Assembly (NCBI RefSeq): GCF_002262935.1
Contig: NZ_NPIA01000006.1
Coordinates: forward strand, 124,001-188,000
Length of the DNA stretch: 64,000 nt
Origin: Lottiidibacillus patelloidae
Lineage (GTDB): Bacteria > Bacillota > Bacilli > Bacillales > SA5d-4
Reading direction: 5' to 3'
The position numbers and the translations under genes are program-made. The notes beneath the pieces are model-generated. The model saw only the letters and a list, made by a program, of their open reading frames with translations, made no database searches and was not told the DNA's origin. Shown here in pieces: positions 62,696 to 64,000 of this stretch (its first letter is position 1; each line of letters opens with the position of its first letter).

Positions 62696-64000
62696 ATGAA
62701 TATATGTATTATTGGGACAGGGTATGTTGGTCTAGTGTCCGGTGCTTGCTATAGTGATATAGGACACAATGTAACTTGTATAGATATAAATAAAGAAAAA
62801 ATAGAAAGTTTAAATAAAGGTATAGTCCCTATTTTTGAGCCAGGTCTAGAAGAGCTTATAAAAAAAAATGTAAAGGCAGACCGACTCAAATTTTCAATTG
62901 AATTCGAACAAGGTATACAAGGGGCAAATATTGTCTACCTTATAGTTGGAACAGATCCACTTTCTAATGGGGAAACTGATTTAACATATTTAAAAGAAGC
63001 AGCTAAGTCTGTTGCTAAATATCTAACAGACTACAAATTAATAGCAATTAAAAGTACAGTTCCTGTAGGCACATGTAGAAAAATTAAAAAACTAATAACG
63101 AAAGAAGCAGGGCACTCAAATTTTGATATTGCCTCTAATCCTGAGTTTTTAAGGGAAGGTTCTGCTATCTCTGATACTTTTAATATGGAGAGGGCTGTAT
63201 TTGGGGTTGAAACAGACCGTGCTGAGAAATTGTTGAGAAAATTACATGAAAAATTTAAAACAAAAGTAGTAGTTACAAACTTAGAATCTTCTGAGATGAT
63301 AAAATATGCTGCCAATGCATTTTTGGCAACAAAGATTAGCTTCATTAATGAAATTGCAAATGTTTGTGAAAAGGTAGGAGCTGATGTGACGAAAGTCTCT
63401 GAAGGGATAGGTCTTGATCATCGAATTAGTCCATTCTTTTTAAATGCAGGAATTGGCTATGGCGGATCTTGTTTTCCTAAAGATACTAGTTCACTTGTGA
63501 AAATTGCTGAAGAGGTAGGGTATGATTTTAAAATTGTCAAAGATGTTGAAAGAGTGAATTATGAACAACGTTTTAAAGTCATTGAAAAATTAAAAGAAGC
63601 TATTGGTGGAAAACTTAAAGGTAAACGGATTGCCGTCTTAGGGTTAGCTTTTAAGCCTAATACGGATGATATGAGAGGTGCCCCCTCTATTGACATCATC
63701 TATAAATTACAACAATGTGAAGCCAATATCATCGCTTACGATCCCATTGCAAGCGAAAATGCCAAAAAGATTATTCCTAACTTAAAGACGACGAATAGTA
63801 TTTTGGAAGCAGCGAATGGTGCACATGCTCTAATCATCTTAACTGAATGGCCAGAGTTCCAAGACATAGATTTGGAAGTATTAGAAAAAATAATGGACAA
63901 TAACGTAATTATTGATGGAAGAAATGTCTTCTCCATTAGTATGATGAAAAGTCTTGATTTTTATTATGCTTCAATTGGAAGAGAAACAATATACCCAAAA
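62696..64000 (+). CDS. ugd: UDP-glucose 6-dehydrogenase (partial at window end)
   Basis: 435 codons from ATG 62696 to the window edge, in frame with no stop; the family is about 440 aa, so only a few residues are missing. N-terminal Rossmann motif GTGYVGLVSGACYSD, substrate segment ASNPEFLREGSAI, the catalytic Cys in GYGGSCFPKD (about residue 256), and GLAFKPNTDDMRGAPS. It oxidises UDP-glucose to UDP-glucuronate with two NAD+, feeding teichuronic acid or exopolysaccharide. GTGAGGTTTT site upstream is modest. It stands after the surface-protein island and before genes outside the window, perhaps a polysaccharide cluster. Confidence 0.95.
   Translation, partial: MNICIIGTGYVGLVSGACYSDIGHNVTCIDINKEKIESLNKGIVPIFEPGLEELIKKNVKADRLKFSIEFEQGIQGANIVYLIVGTDPLSNGETDLTYLKEAAKSVAKYLTDYKLIAIKSTVPVGTCRKIKKLITKEAGHSNFDIASNPEFLREGSAISDTFNMERAVFGVETDRAEKLLRKLHEKFKTKVVVTNLESSEMIKYAANAFLATKISFINEIANVCEKVGADVTKVSEGIGLDHRISPFFLNAGIGYGGSCFPKDTSSLVKIAEEVGYDFKIVKDVERVNYEQRFKVIEKLKEAIGGKLKGKRIAVLGLAFKPNTDDMRGAPSIDIIYKLQQCEANIIAYDPIASENAKKIIPNLKTTNSILEAANGAHALIILTEWPEFQDIDLEVLEKIMDNNVIIDGRNVFSISMMKSLDFYYASIGRETIYPK

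Noticed and set aside
1-64000. Prophage or integrative element
   Set aside because: AimR- and NprR-like receptors can be phage-linked, but no integrase, terminase, capsid, tail or attachment repeats were seen.

Overview
The window is AT-rich DNA from a Gram-positive, probably endospore-forming member of the Bacillaceae. Evidence for this: strong AGGAGG-type ribosome sites with frequent GTG/TTG starts, many intrinsic terminators, a YjcZ-type spore peptide, a DUF1659/DUF2922/YvrJ trio, an LPNTA sorting signal, and many subtilases, SLH domains and type-2 cell-wall-binding (CWB2) domains. I cannot name the species; an Anaerobacillus- or alkaliphile-like Bacillus relative is a guess. No rRNA, tRNA, insertion sequence, CRISPR array or prophage structural gene was seen.

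Layout. 0-8.4 kb: a truncated TPR receptor that recalls AimR, a small unknown protein, an SGNH hydrolase, a beta-propeller/CWB2 surface protein, an O-antigen-ligase-like polymerase, a NERD protein and a sortase substrate, with copies of a GTGCCTGTCACTTC repeat. 8.8-17.9 kb: small hypothetical genes and two XRE-TPR regulators. One of these (14864..16117) is followed by a short exported peptide ending in SNVTWA and then by a glycine/isoleucine-repeat membrane protein. 17.9-30.3 kb: a lamin-tail/phospholipase-D protein, a two-P-loop ATPase, a damaged GGDEF-EAL gene, a kinase-like APH, a histidine kinase split by an in-frame TGA, an ABC-2 exporter and a second EAL protein. 30.5-34.6 kb: an RND exporter and small proteins. 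34.7-41.2 kb: a promoter and c-di-GMP-I riboswitch ahead of two subtilases with tandem NATWS and NVTWA repeats, then a membrane GGDEF and a membrane HD-GYP protein. 41.3-62.5 kb: a cell-surface island of CWB2- and SLH-anchored subtilases, a GH18 enzyme and a lytic-transglycosylase-like protein. The window ends inside UDP-glucose 6-dehydrogenase.

How the genes may work together. The central inference is a cell-cell signalling system. The last six residues of the secreted peptide beside the NprR-like receptor (SNVTWA) contain the same pentapeptide that is repeated twelve times at the C-terminus of the second riboswitch-linked subtilase. The sister protease carries seven NATWS units. The proteases could be multicopy pheromone precursors, or they could share a motif that the receptor reads. 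The riboswitch, the GGDEF enzyme and the HD-GYP enzyme in the same transcription unit suggest that c-di-GMP controls the locus with feedback. The rest of the window supplies cell-wall proteases and hydrolases, with polysaccharide genes that might make the polymer to which CWB2 or SLH domains bind.
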